Positions 50,712 to 60,088 of a stretch of 64,000 bases of DNA are shown one piece after another; position 1 is the first letter of the stretch, and every line of letters starts with the position of its first letter. Origin of the DNA: DASUPK01 sp963744105 (GTDB taxonomy: Bacteria > Actinomycetota > Thermoleophilia > Solirubrobacterales > 70-9). The notes below the pieces were generated by a model. That model was given only the letters and a program-made list of their open reading frames with translations. It was not told the origin of the DNA and searched no databases. The stretch covers positions 1 to 64,000 of the forward strand of contig CAVUSJ010000002.1 in the NCBI GenBank assembly GCA_963744105.1, read 5' to 3'. Position numbers and translations under genes: made by a program.

Positions 50712-50948
50712 ATGGGTGGCATGAAGACCAGCATTCAGAGCAAACGCATCTCGCGGCTGGCGGCCGCCCTGCTCTCGGCGACGGTGCTCGGCTCAGCGCT
50801 GGCGCCCGCAGGAATCGCAGCCAGCCAGGCGAACGATGGAGTCCGGGCGAAGGCGACCTCCCGAGCCGACGACAAGTGTCGGCAGATCAAGAACAAGAAG
50901 AAGCGCAAGCAATGCATCGCCAAGCATGAGGGCGCCAACCATCACTGA
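50712..50948 (+). CDS. Small secreted Lys/Cys-rich protein (78 aa)
   Basis: ATG (or the ATG three codons later, better spaced from GAGGAGG). A signal peptide (AALLSATVLGSALAPAGIAA) leaves a ~40-residue mature peptide ending DDKCRQIKNKKKRKQCIAKH. The two cysteines flank a Lys cluster, the same type of tail found at the ends of larger secreted proteins in the window. A stand-alone version is interesting; function unknown. Confidence 0.65.
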   Translation: MGGMKTSIQSKRISRLAAALLSATVLGSALAPAGIAASQANDGVRAKATSRADDKCRQIKNKKKRKQCIAKHEGANHH

Positions 50949-51072
50949 GCGTCTCGTCGGCTGATTCAGGCCCGGAGAGTCCAGCTGAGGCTGGGCAAGA
51001 AGAGTCCCTCGGGGCGCATGAAGGCGGCTGGAAGTGTGAGGCTATCTGTCGCAGTCCTACCCAAGGAGAGAC

Positions 51073-51291
51073 ATGGCAGACAGCGTCTATCGAGTCACCG
51101 AAGTGGTCGGCGTCAGCTCCGATTCGTGGGAGCAGGCGACGAAGAACGCCGTTGAGAAGGTCAGCGAGACCGTGCGCGACCTGCGGATCGCCGAGGTCGT
51201 TCGCCAGGACGTCACGATCGACGGCGGAAAGGTTTCCGAGTTCCGCATTCGGCTCGGGGTCTCGTTCAAGTACGACACGGGCGGCTCTTGA
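51073..51291 (+). CDS. Dodecin (flavin-storage protein)
   Basis: 72 residues, exactly the family size. VYRVTEVVGVSSDSWEQATK and the helix AVEKVSETVRDLRIAEVVRQ, then a strand VSEFRIRLGVSFKYD, match dodecin. The family forms a 12-mer that holds flavin pairs. Ribosome site AAGGAGAG lies upstream. The last gene before scar F. Confidence 0.95.
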   Translation: MADSVYRVTEVVGVSSDSWEQATKNAVEKVSETVRDLRIAEVVRQDVTIDGGKVSEFRIRLGVSFKYDTGGS

Positions 51292-51331
51292 GGCCTGAAC
51301 CCGAGCGCCGGAGGAAACGGCCCAGAGGCAT

Positions 51332-51375
<44 letters not shown>

Positions 51376-51376
<1 letters not shown>

Positions 51377-51408
51377 ACGAAGGGCCCGGACATCCCGGGC
51401 CCTTCGTG
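51376..51408 (+). terminator. Perfect 14-bp hairpin after scar F
   Basis: CACGAAGGGCCCGG (51376-51389) pairs with CCGGGCCCTTCGTG (51395-51408), loop ACATC. The longest of the scar-associated stems. Confidence 0.78.
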
Positions 51409-51529
51409 TGCAGGATCTGCGTGGGCTTGTGGGCGTCGTGCGAATACGGACACGCGCTTGTTGCGCTCCTCGGCGCCGACGAAGTCGTCTCGAGGGGACG
51501 ACCTAGCGCCGCCTTAGACTGGCCGGGTC

Positions 51530-52358
51530 TTGGCGCCCGGGGAGAGACGGTCCACGCGTGGTCTGCGCGGCTTGGCGGCCCTCGGGCTCATCCTGCTTGC
51601 GGCGCTGGCCCTTGCCGCTGTCGGCCACGCCACCGATCGGAGTTACCGAAGTAGCCCTGCGGCGTGCCAGCGTCTCGGGCAGAAGCTGACCCGGCAGAGG
51701 AACGGGCTCGCCAGGGCGCGCAGCAGGGCGAGGCGGTCGGTGATTCGCAGCAACATCAGGATCACCAGCAGGCTTCGCGGGCTGGCCTGCCACCCCCAGC
51801 CGCCCCCTCGACTTCCCCGGGATTTCTCGGGCAGCGGTCGCTATCTCGTTCCGGATCTCGGCGTGAACGTCCCGTTCACCTGGCGGGGAAGCGGCGGCAA
51901 CAGCCAGATGATCGCCGGAGGCGAGAGTTACCCGATCTATTTCACGAACCTGATCTTCGGCAACTCCCTCTACACCATCACCTACAAGTGGCCCGGTGTG
52001 AACGGATCATCCCTGCTCTCGGATCCCAGGATTCACCCTCGACCAGCTGAACCAGATCTTCAGGGGTGCGGCGTACGTCGGGCCCGAGATCCTGAACCGA
52101 AACAGGCCTCGCTACGTGAATCATTTTCGGCTCGCCAGCGCTCTCCCTCAGGGTCCTCCAGGGCTCTTTCCGCGGATCCCCTTCGCCGAGGCGGACATCT
52201 ACGTCGATGAGAGGGATCCCACGACGTTCTGGCGGATCCTCCACTTCGGTTTCCAGAACCTCTACGACCCGAACCTGGACGAGTGGATCCACATGCACAC
52301 CTTCAAGCACACGGCCGGAGCGGTGACGCTCCCGCCGACCTGCCAGCCTCCGGCGTAG
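51530..52358 (+). CDS. Secreted protein of unknown function, frameshifted
   Basis: A TTG start gives a signal peptide (LAALGLILLAALALAAVGHA), a coiled, Arg-rich stretch with one Cys, then a beta-rich domain (FTWRGSGGNSQMIAGGESYP, TITYKWPG). The frame breaks near 52025 and resumes to the TAG at 52358 (LNQIFRGAAYVGPE, LHFGFQNLYDPNLDEWI). The joined product is about 275 residues. No family recognised. First gene right of scar F and the first of a new run of frameshifted genes. Confidence 0.5.
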
Positions 52359-52374
52359 CGCCGTCGTCGCGGAG

Positions 52375-54391
52375 CTAGCCGACCAGCCTGAAGTGCGCCT
52401 TGGCGGTCGCGGTGTTCCCGTAGCCGTCCGTGGCCGTGCCTGTGACGACCACCTTCCACCGCCTGTTGCTCGCCGCCCGGATCTTCTTGAGCGCGGCCTT
52501 CGTGAATCGGAGCCTGATCTTCTTGCTGACTCCGGCCTGGACCGAGGCTGTTGACCGTTTTGCGTCCAGCGCCTCGGAGAGAACACGCGAAGCCTTCGAG
52601 GAACCCGCTCCCGCGCCCTTCACCTTCGCGCCGAGCTTCACGGTGGCGGCCTTGTCCACCTTGACGGTGACCGCCGCCGAGCGGAGGCTCTGCGTCTTCC
52701 TGGCCTGCAGCTTCTGGACGGGGTTCGGTTGCTTCTCGACGCGGAACGAGCCCCTCATGAACGGGTGGATCCGGCAGAAGTACGTGTAGGTGCCCGCGGG
52801 CAGGTCGGTTCGGCGTCTTCCAGGGCAGTGCGCCGGAGGCGGGTGCACCGTCAAGGGAATCTCTGGTTGCCGTTGTGCCGAGCTCGCCGGAGTCGAAGGT
52901 CACCGGCCCGTTCGCGATCGGATAGGCGATGCCGGTCCTGCCCGTACAGGGGTCCTTGCAGGCCGTGATCGTGTGGAAGGCGTTGATTGCCGGGATCGCG
53001 TCGTTGTTCTGGAAGTTGAGGCTTGGCCGGGCTGGATCGTGGGCACCGTGAGGCCGGTATTCCCGGCGTGGTACGCGAACGACTGGATGTTGACCGTGTT
53101 GCCCGGCGAGGGAGCGCTCGGCAGCGAGAACGGGTCCGCGGCGCCCGTCGACTCCCCGCCGTGATTGTCGTTCTCGGCCAGGTGCCCGTGGGTCTCGACC
53201 CCGTCTTCCGGGATGCAATCCGGGGGGGAGGTGTTCGGCGTCGGGCAGGCGCCCCACTGGGCGTTCTGGGAGCCCGACAGGTCTCCGTCATAGACGGCGA
53301 CGGGCATGATCCCCATCACCTCGTACCAATCGGCTCTCGAGGTGTCGTAGGTTGCGTGCACGCTGAGCTTGTCGCCGGCGTTCACCTGCACGCATCCAGT
53401 CCGCCGACGTCCCCTTCATCGCGACGTCCCACGAGACCTCTCCCGCTGGTTCGTAGTAGTGCGCGTCGGAGGTGAAGATGGTGTTCGTGATGGCTGTTGC
53501 CGCGGGTGTCCTCCAGCGTGCGTGTTGAGACCGCCGGGGTGCAGGTGGCCGGCGGTGCCGATCAGCGTGTCGGTGACGGTGTTCCGGCACTGTCCAGCTC
53601 TGGGCAGCGCCGAGGCAGCCGTGGCTGCCAGGTGCCCACGAGGCCTCACCTCCGGCGCCGCCGCACGGATGGAGATCCGCGGCGGGCGCCTGGTCGGGGA
53701 ACGTGTAGGTGCCGTTGTGGCCGTCGGAGCGCAGGGCGTCGAAGACCGGATAGAGGCTCGGGTTGCCGGCGACGTCCATCCACTTGGTCGTCACGGTCTT
53801 CATCGTGGCGGCCGTGGGCGTGCCGTCGGGAACGAAGTCGATTCGCCAGACGAGGTAGACCTGCGAGGTCTGCGCCAGCAGGTCGTGCAGCATGTCGTTG
53901 AGGATCCAGGAGTCGCCGGGGAGGCTTCGCCAGCCGAATCCCTGCGGCAACTGCTGGATCGTCTTCTCCTCGCCGGCGGCGAACTGGGGATTGCCGTTAA
54001 CAGCCCAGACCGCGTGGTGGAGGTGCAAGACGTCGACCCTCGGGACCGATCCGTCCGTGTAGACGAACTCCGGGTCGAAGCGGGTGATGTACCCGGGCTG
54101 CTGCGGCCAGAGCTTCTCGCCAACCGTGTCAACCGCAGCCCGCAGCTTGATGATGTTCTGCCCCGGCGCGATGTTGATCGGGCCATAGCAGTAGGTGATC
54201 CGCTTCATGTCGGTGCCGTAATCCACCTCCGGAATGGCGTTCGGCTTGTCGGCGATCGGAGGGCATCCGGCGGTCTGCGGGGTTCCGTCGATCACCACGC
54301 CGGCCTTTGCCGCGGGCGAGATCAGCAACGACCCCGCGAATGCGAATGCCGCGAGCAAGATGCGAATCCTGAGACCTGCAGAAGCTTCCAT
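52375..54391 (-). CDS. Large secreted protein with C-terminal cupredoxin-like and Ig-like domains, frameshifted
   Basis: Signal peptide at 54391, then a ~250-residue N-terminal domain with VDVLHLHHAVW and LPGDSWILNDMLHDLL. Past about 53630 the frame shifts several times. Segments recognised in order are SWDVAMKG, then DWYEVMGIMPVAVYDG (53390-53100), AFHTITACKDPCTGRTG (~52970) and TYTYFCRIHPFMRGSFRV (~52780). The last has the C-x-x-H-x-x-M pattern of a type I copper site, with the earlier FHT histidine as the fourth ligand. A Lys-rich Ig-like tail ends at 52375. About 670 residues if rejoined, with at least four shifts. Copper binding by analogy with plastocyanin-like proteins; role unknown. 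Confidence 0.6.
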
Positions 54392-54463
54392 GCTCCCTTT
54401 CCCGCTGACTCAAAGTCAACGTATCACGCTAACCCGACTTTCCGGAGATCGATTCGGTTCTGC

Positions 54464-54850
54464 TCAGTCCGAGCCCGGCTCGTAGTTCCCGAACGACCAC
54501 TCGTATCCCTCGGGGTCGAGCACGCGGGCACGCTGAGTGCCCCATTCGGTCGGCTCGGGCTCGAAGACGGTGGTCGCACCGGCCTCGATTGCTGCCCTGT
54601 ACATCCCTTCGACGTCGTCGGTCTGCACGTAGGTGCCGTGCCCGACGGTCCGCCCGTGAAGCTCTGGTTGCTGGAGGTCCTCGACGCCTCCGACGATCAT
54701 CACCATCGCGTCCCCCATCCTGAGCTCGGCATGACGCAGGCTCCCGTCAGGGTGCGGCCAGGTGAGGAGCAGCTCGAATCCGAGCGCTTGGAGCCAGGAG
54801 ATGGCCCGCTCCGGGTCCCTATACCCGAGCTGGGGATAAAGCTGAGTCAA
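54464..54850 (-). CDS. VOC-family (glyoxalase/bleomycin-resistance-like) protein
   Basis: About 128 residues from a TTG at 54850 (no ATG/GTG in frame after the unrelated upstream part). LTQLYPQLGYRDPERAISWL, then GDAMVMIVGG, VQTDDVEGMYRAAIEAGATT and ARVLDPEGYEWSFGNY are classic for the single-module VOC proteins (the last with the Glu ligand). Function may be resistance or isomerase/dioxygenase-like. It begins 26 bp after the stop of the FAD oxidase gene, same strand. Confidence 0.8.
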   Translation of the reverse strand: MTQLYPQLGYRDPERAISWLQALGFELLLTWPHPDGSLRHAELRMGDAMVMIVGGVEDLQQPELHGRTVGHGTYVQTDDVEGMYRAAIEAGATTVFEPEPTEWGTQRARVLDPEGYEWSFGNYEPGSD

Positions 54851-54875
54851 GGCACGAAGCAGGCTATCGCCCTCC

Positions 54876-56281
54876 TCAGCGGCCGATGTGGAAGCCGATT
54901 CGCTCCGGGATCCTGGCCAGGCCGCTGCTGAGCGGGCCCGGCGGTCTCGCCCCGCTCCTCGGCCGCCTCCTTCGCGACCAGGGCAGCCCGGATCGCATTG
55001 CCTCCGAGCCACGATGGCCAGTCCGGTCGGGACTCGCTGCGGAGCCGGCGTCGACCAGGGGCAGCCGCGCGTGCTCGTCGCGCCGGCCGAGCGCCAGGGA
55101 TGCAGCCGCCCGTCCCATCATCAGCGACGGGCCGACGCCGTTGCCGGTGTAGCCGAAGACACCGTGCACCCGGTCGGAGCGGATCGGGATCAGGGCGGGC
55201 AGGTGGGTGGGGGAGACGTCGATCGGGCCGCCCCAGGCGTGGGTGATCCGGCGGCCCTCGCAGCTGGGGGAAGAACGAGCGCAGATGGGAGGCGACCGTG
55301 CCGGCGAGGTCGGCGTCCAGCTCGGTCCGGCCACCGCAGCCGCGCCCCGCAGGCGATCCGGCCGCCGCCCCAGCCGAAGGCGATCCGCCCGTCGGGCGTC
55401 GTCCGCATGTAGTGGACCATCGCCCGGCAGTCCGTGATGCACTCGCCGCCGGTCCAGCCGATCTCCTCGAGCACGTCCGGGACGGGCTCGGTCAGCACGA
55501 TGTGGCTGGAGGTCACTGTGACCCGCTTCCGCAGCGGGGACCCCGCCGCTCCCGACGCCGATCCCATCGCGAGGACGCAGGACCCGGCCCGGATCCGCGC
55601 GGCCGGGGTCTCGGCGAGGGCGCCCCAGCTCCCGGCGCGCATGCGGCGGACGGGGGAGCGCTCGAACACGCGAACCCCGGGGCGCTCGCTGAGCCGGTCC
55701 CGCAGGCCGAGCGCCAGCCGAGCCGGCTGTACCGTCGCCGCGCCCGGGTACAGCACGCCGGCCCGGAAGCGAGGGGACCGGCAGCGCTCGCGCACCTGCT
55801 CGGCGCTCAGCTCCTCGACCGCGTCCGCTTCGCCGAGCTCGCGGCAGGCGGCCAGCGGCTCGTTCCAGACTCCATCCTGCGCGGGGGCGGCCGAGACCTG
55901 CAGATAGCCGTCCCTCCGGTACCAGGCGTCGACGTCCTGCTCGGAGCAGAAGCGGCCGATCTCGTCGACGGCATCCTGGGCGGCCCGCCCGACCGCGGTC
56001 GCGGCCGTCTCCCCGAGGCGCTCGCGAAGGGCGTGCATGCTGAACCACATGGCGTTGGCGAAGCCGCCGTTCCGCCCGCTGGGCCCGTGCCCGCAGCGAT
56101 CGCCCTCCAGCACGATCACGCTCGCGCCCGGCTCCAGCCGGGAGACCTGCCAGGCCGTCCACATCCCGGTGTAGCCGCCGCCGACGATCAGCACGTCGCA
56201 GGTGAGCTCGCCCTCGGCGGACGGCAGCGTCGGCCGCTCGCCCGCCTCCTCCAGCCAGTATCCGTGGGCCGTGTGCCTCAT
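54876..56281 (-). CDS. FAD-dependent oxidoreductase of the DAO / gamma-glutamylputrescine-oxidase type, frameshifted
   Basis: The first ~310 residues are intact. VLIVGGGYTGMWTAWQV (FAD Rossmann), GHGPSGRNGGFANAMW (the S-G-R-N-G-G motif of PuuB-like enzymes) and MRTTPDGRIAFGWGGGRI are typical. The frame then breaks near 55325. It resumes with RITHAWGGPIDVSPTHLPAL and GVFGYTGNGVGPSLMMGRAA (the usual end of the FAD-binding fold), breaks twice more, and closes LSSGLARIPERIGFHIGR at the TGA 54876. At least three frameshifts. Probable amine or amino-acid oxidase; substrate unknown. Confidence 0.75.
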
Positions 56282-56375
56282 CGAGGCAGTATTGGATACC
56301 GGACCGCCGGCCGGCCGCTATTTACCGCAGAAATGAGGTATGTCCGTCCGGCGCGGACGCTTAGCCTGTCGCGCG

Positions 56376-58167
56376 ATGCAGCCAAGGAGGGGATATCTGA
56401 TCGCGGGGCTCGTCATCGCGGCCCTCGCCGCGCCGGCGAGCGCCGGCGCGTCGAGCGGCAAGCTGGCGATCTCACCCCAGCCGAACACGCCGGACGCGTC
56501 GCCCCAGACCCAGATCAGCATCCTCGGGGCGCAGCGCCGGCAGATCCGCTCCGTCGCGGTCACCGGGCAGGCCTCCGGGCCCCATATCGGGTCGCCTGCT
56601 CTCCTACTCGCGCCACCGAGGCGCGAGCTTCGTGCTCGACCAGCCGCTCAAGCAGGGCGAATCGGTCTCGGTGGAGATCCGGATCAAGGGGCGGAAGCCG
56701 ATCCGCTACTCGTTCACCGTCGCCACCCTCGGGCCGAAGCAGCCTCCGCTCAACCTGACCTCGACCCAGCCGGACAAGCTCGACCACTTCGTCACCGAGC
56801 CCGGCCTGACTCCGCCGAAGATCACGGTGAACAAGAGCTCGAAGCGAGCCCGCGGCAACGGGAGCGTGCTCCTGACGCCCCTGCCCTCGCCGGTCGTCCA
56901 CCCGGAGAGCAACAACACGGTGACGATCAAGCCCGTCGGCCCGGGCGGCCCGATGATCACGGACGGCGGCGGAAACCTCGTCTGGTTCAGGCAGCTCACC
57001 CCGCCCGAGGTCGCCGCCAATCTGCGACTGCAGCAGTACCGCGGCCGGAAGGTCCTGACCTGGTGGGAGGGGACGGTGACCCCGTCGGCATTCGGCGTCG
57101 GCGGGGGCGTGATCGCCAACCACGCCTACAACGTCATCAAGACCGTCCACGCCGGTAACGGCTACCCGATGGACCTGCACGAGTTCGAGCTCACGAAGGA
57201 CGGCGACGCCCTGCTCACGGTCTACTCACCGATCCGCGTGCACCTGCCAGGCACCCCGGACGGGACGCTCTCGCCGCTGCTGGACTCGATCGTCCAGGAG
57301 GTCGACATCAAGACCGGGCTGGTCGTCTGGGAGTGGCACTCATACGGACACATTCCGCTCGAGACTTCGCAGGCGACCCCGCAGAACAGCGCCTCATACG
57401 ACGCCTTCCACATCAACGCGATCCAGGCGCTGAAGAACCACCGGGTGCTGATCTCGGCGCGTGACACGTCCGCGGTCTACAAGGTCGACCAGGCGAGCGG
57501 CCGGATTCTCTGGACTCTGGGGGGCAAGGGCACCGACTTCAGCTTCGGCCCCGGTGCGCTGTTCAACCTCCAGCATGACGCCCACATGCTCCGCAACGGC
57601 CGCATCAGCATGTTCGACGACGGGGCGGGACCGCCGAAGTTCAACCCGTACTCACGCGGCCTCATCCTCCAGCTCGACCACCGGCGCCACAGAGCCACAC
57701 TCGTGCGGCAGTTCGCGCGGTCAACCAGCACCTCCGCGCAGAGCGAGGGCAGCCTGCAGCGGCTGCCAGGCGGGAACGTCTTCGTCGGCTTCGGCTCCGA
57801 GCCGTTCTTCTCGGAGTTCTCCTCCCGCGGCAAGCTGCTGCTCGACGCGAGCCTGCCGCAGGACGACGGCACCTACAGGACCTATCGCTTCCCATGGAGC
57901 GCGACGCCGAAGACGAAGCCGGTGATCGTCGCCCAGCGGCACGGCGGCGTGTCCCTGTACGCGAGCTGGAACGGCGCCACGCGAGTGGCCAAGTGGCAGT
58001 TCCTGGCGGGCCAGGCCGGGGGTGCGCTCTCCCGCGTGGCGACCGTGCGCAAGCGTTCCTTCGAGACCCAGGTCGACCTGAACAGCTCGGCCACGGTCTT
58101 CGCCGTCCGCGCCCTCGACTCGAAGGGCCACGTGATCGGCCGCTCCGCCACGGTGCCGGCCTCCTGA
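56376..58167 (+). CDS. Arylsulfotransferase (ASST)-like beta-propeller protein, one frameshift
   Basis: ATG 56376 opens a signal peptide (IAGLVIAALAAPASAGAS). After ~65 codons the frame shifts near 56585 and stays intact to TGA 58167 (about 595 residues). The body has propeller strands with MITDGGGNLVWFR, VVWEWHSYGHI, YDAFHINAIQAL, GKGTDFSFGPGALFNLQHDA and ISMFDDGAGPP, the landmarks of the Arylsulfotran_2 family, including the His of HINAI and QHDA. ASST enzymes move sulfate between phenols; members of this branch are often uncharacterised. Followed without gap by another propeller-like gene. Confidence 0.75.
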
Positions 58168-59519
58168 GCGCCGGCGCCTACTGGCCCCGTCCCTGGAGCT
58201 GCGAGGACGGCGGTCCGCGCAGATGGGGTGCGGTCGAGGGGCCGGGGCTGGGACTTCGGCCGGGTGAGCGGCTCGAGGTCGGCGCGGTCCACGAGGCATT
58301 CGCGACGGATGCGCTCGTCCGGCGTGAGCCCGGGGAGCTCTACGCGCTTCGGCACGGGATGCCCGCCGGCGGGCCGCAGTCCGGCGACGCGAAGATGTGG
58401 GTCGAGCGCCTCGACCCCGAGACGCTCGACGTGACCGCCTCCACGCCGCGGCTGCCGGGCGGCCGCTTCTGGCCCGGCGGAATCGCGGCGCACGCGAACG
58501 GCGACCTCCATGCCGTCTTCGGGCGCTGGATCCACAGGCTCAGCCCCGAGCTCGAGGTCCTCGCCTCGCACCGGCTGCCGGTCGACCGCCCGTACAACTC
58601 GTTCGTGGTCCTGGACGGCGGGGAGCTCGTCACCAAGGACTGCGATGCGCCGGCGGGGCGGGAACCATCAACCGTCTCGGTCCTCGATCCGGTGACGCTG
58701 CTGCCGGTGGCCGCCCCGCTGCCGCTGCCGGAGCCCTGCGTGGGGCGGCTCTCCAGCGACGGCCAGAGGGTCTTCGCGATCGGCGCCACCGAGATGTTCG
58801 CCCTGCGCCTCGACCGCGACGCTGGCGAGATCGTCGTCGACCGGGACTGGCGCCCCCGCTACGGGCCGGCGCCCGGCCGCGGCTATGGCTGGGACCCGGT
58901 CGTGACGCCGGAGCACATCTTCTGGATGGACAACGGCCGCAACAGCGTCGACCACACGATGCTGGGAAGCGGTGCCGACAGCTCGCCCGTGCGGCTCTGG
59001 TGGTCGAGGCTCGACGGAGACTCGGCCCGCTCAGTCGAGATCAGCGGCCTTCCGTACGGCACCGAGTCCAACCCTCCCGGCTGGGATCCGGAGGGCAGGA
59101 TCATGGTCGCCTACGACGCGGGCAACGCCGTCGTCCGGGCCTGGTGCCTCGAGGGGGACGAGCTCGAGCCGCTCTGGCGGCGCGACGAGCTCGCACACGC
59201 CGGGCACCTGATCGTCTACCCGGAGAGCCGGGAGCTCGTGGTGGGGGACTGGCGGGGCCATCCGGCACTCCGGCGCGGGCCCCTGCGGCGCGCGGTGGCC
59301 GCGGTCGGCCCGGTGCTCGCGTGCAGCGCCCGCGCCATGCGCGCGAGCCGGTCCCTCGGCGGCGACTCGCTCGCGGTCCTCGACCTGGACTCGGGGGAGG
59401 AGAGGGCCAGGGTGGAGGTGCCTTCGGCGATCCAGGGATTCCTCTTCCCGGCGCCTGGCTTCGGACGGGACCTCTATTACCAATCCCTTTCCACGATCGC
59501 GCGAATCCGCGTCGCCTAG
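58163..59519 (+). CDS. Beta-propeller-like protein of unknown function, start uncertain
   Basis: The coding region clearly starts at the end of the ASST-like gene: LSAGAYWPRPWSCEDGGPRR overlaps its TGA, with CTG as the only start-like codon there (a CTGA overlap). An earlier frameshift or a leaderless alternative cannot be excluded. About 451 residues with repeated FWPGGIAAHANGDLHAVF, ELVTKDCDAP, IFWMDNGRNSVDHTM and LIVYPESRELVVGDW strands, like a six- or seven-blade propeller. Cys and His are scattered. It looks like a partner of the upstream gene. Function unknown. Confidence 0.6.
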
Positions 59520-59679
59520 GTAGTCCGACCCCGGTGGTCCACAACACCACGGGCTGACCCGGATATTCGGAGGGGGGCGGCGAGCCCGGGGCGCAAACTC
59601 AGGTTTCTCCGCCCTCACCCGTGCCCTTGAAGGGCTTCCGGGCGCTATAGGAGGTAGCCACGATTCGGAGCACACACGG

Positions 59680-60033
59680 ATGTCACAGGGGCAAGAGGTC
59701 ATCAGCGAGCTGGACCCGGGGCGTTTCGCCATGCGCAGCGAGCGCGCCGGCGATGACGAGTTCGTGCACCTCCTGGGCGATCTGGACCTCTCGGTGATCG
59801 GCAGCGTGGATCGCGAGATGTGCCGCGCCGAGGCCGGCGACGCAACCCGGATCGTCCTCGACCTGGCAGAGCTCGAGTTCCTGGACGCAGCGGGCATCCG
59901 CCTGCTGCTCCATCTCGGCCGCAGGTCTAAGGACAATGGCGGTCGGCTCCGCATCGCTCGGGCCCGGGCTCCGCAGGTCCAGCGCGTCATCGACCTGACC
60001 GGGGCGGCCGACCAGCTGCCCTTCCTGGACTGA
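59680..60033 (+). CDS. STAS-domain protein without the usual phospho-serine
   Basis: 117 residues with the STAS fold (VHLLGDLDLSVIGSVDREM, then RIVLDLAELEFLDAAGIRLL). In anti-sigma-factor antagonists such as SpoIIAA/RsbV the segment after LDLS is followed by D-S-S-G or D-S-A-G, with the first Ser phosphorylated; here it reads D69-A70-A71-G72. It therefore probably cannot be phosphorylated there. The 160 bp in front of it hold a weak GTGGT/ACCAC hairpin and nothing else. Role may be an always-active antagonist or a scaffold. Confidence 0.85.
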   Translation: MSQGQEVISELDPGRFAMRSERAGDDEFVHLLGDLDLSVIGSVDREMCRAEAGDATRIVLDLAELEFLDAAGIRLLLHLGRRSKDNGGRLRIARARAPQVQRVIDLTGAADQLPFLD

Positions 60034-60088
60034 ATCCCGCATTCCGCCTCTCACGCCGAGTCGAACCCCGGCGTAAGGTGTTCGAGGG

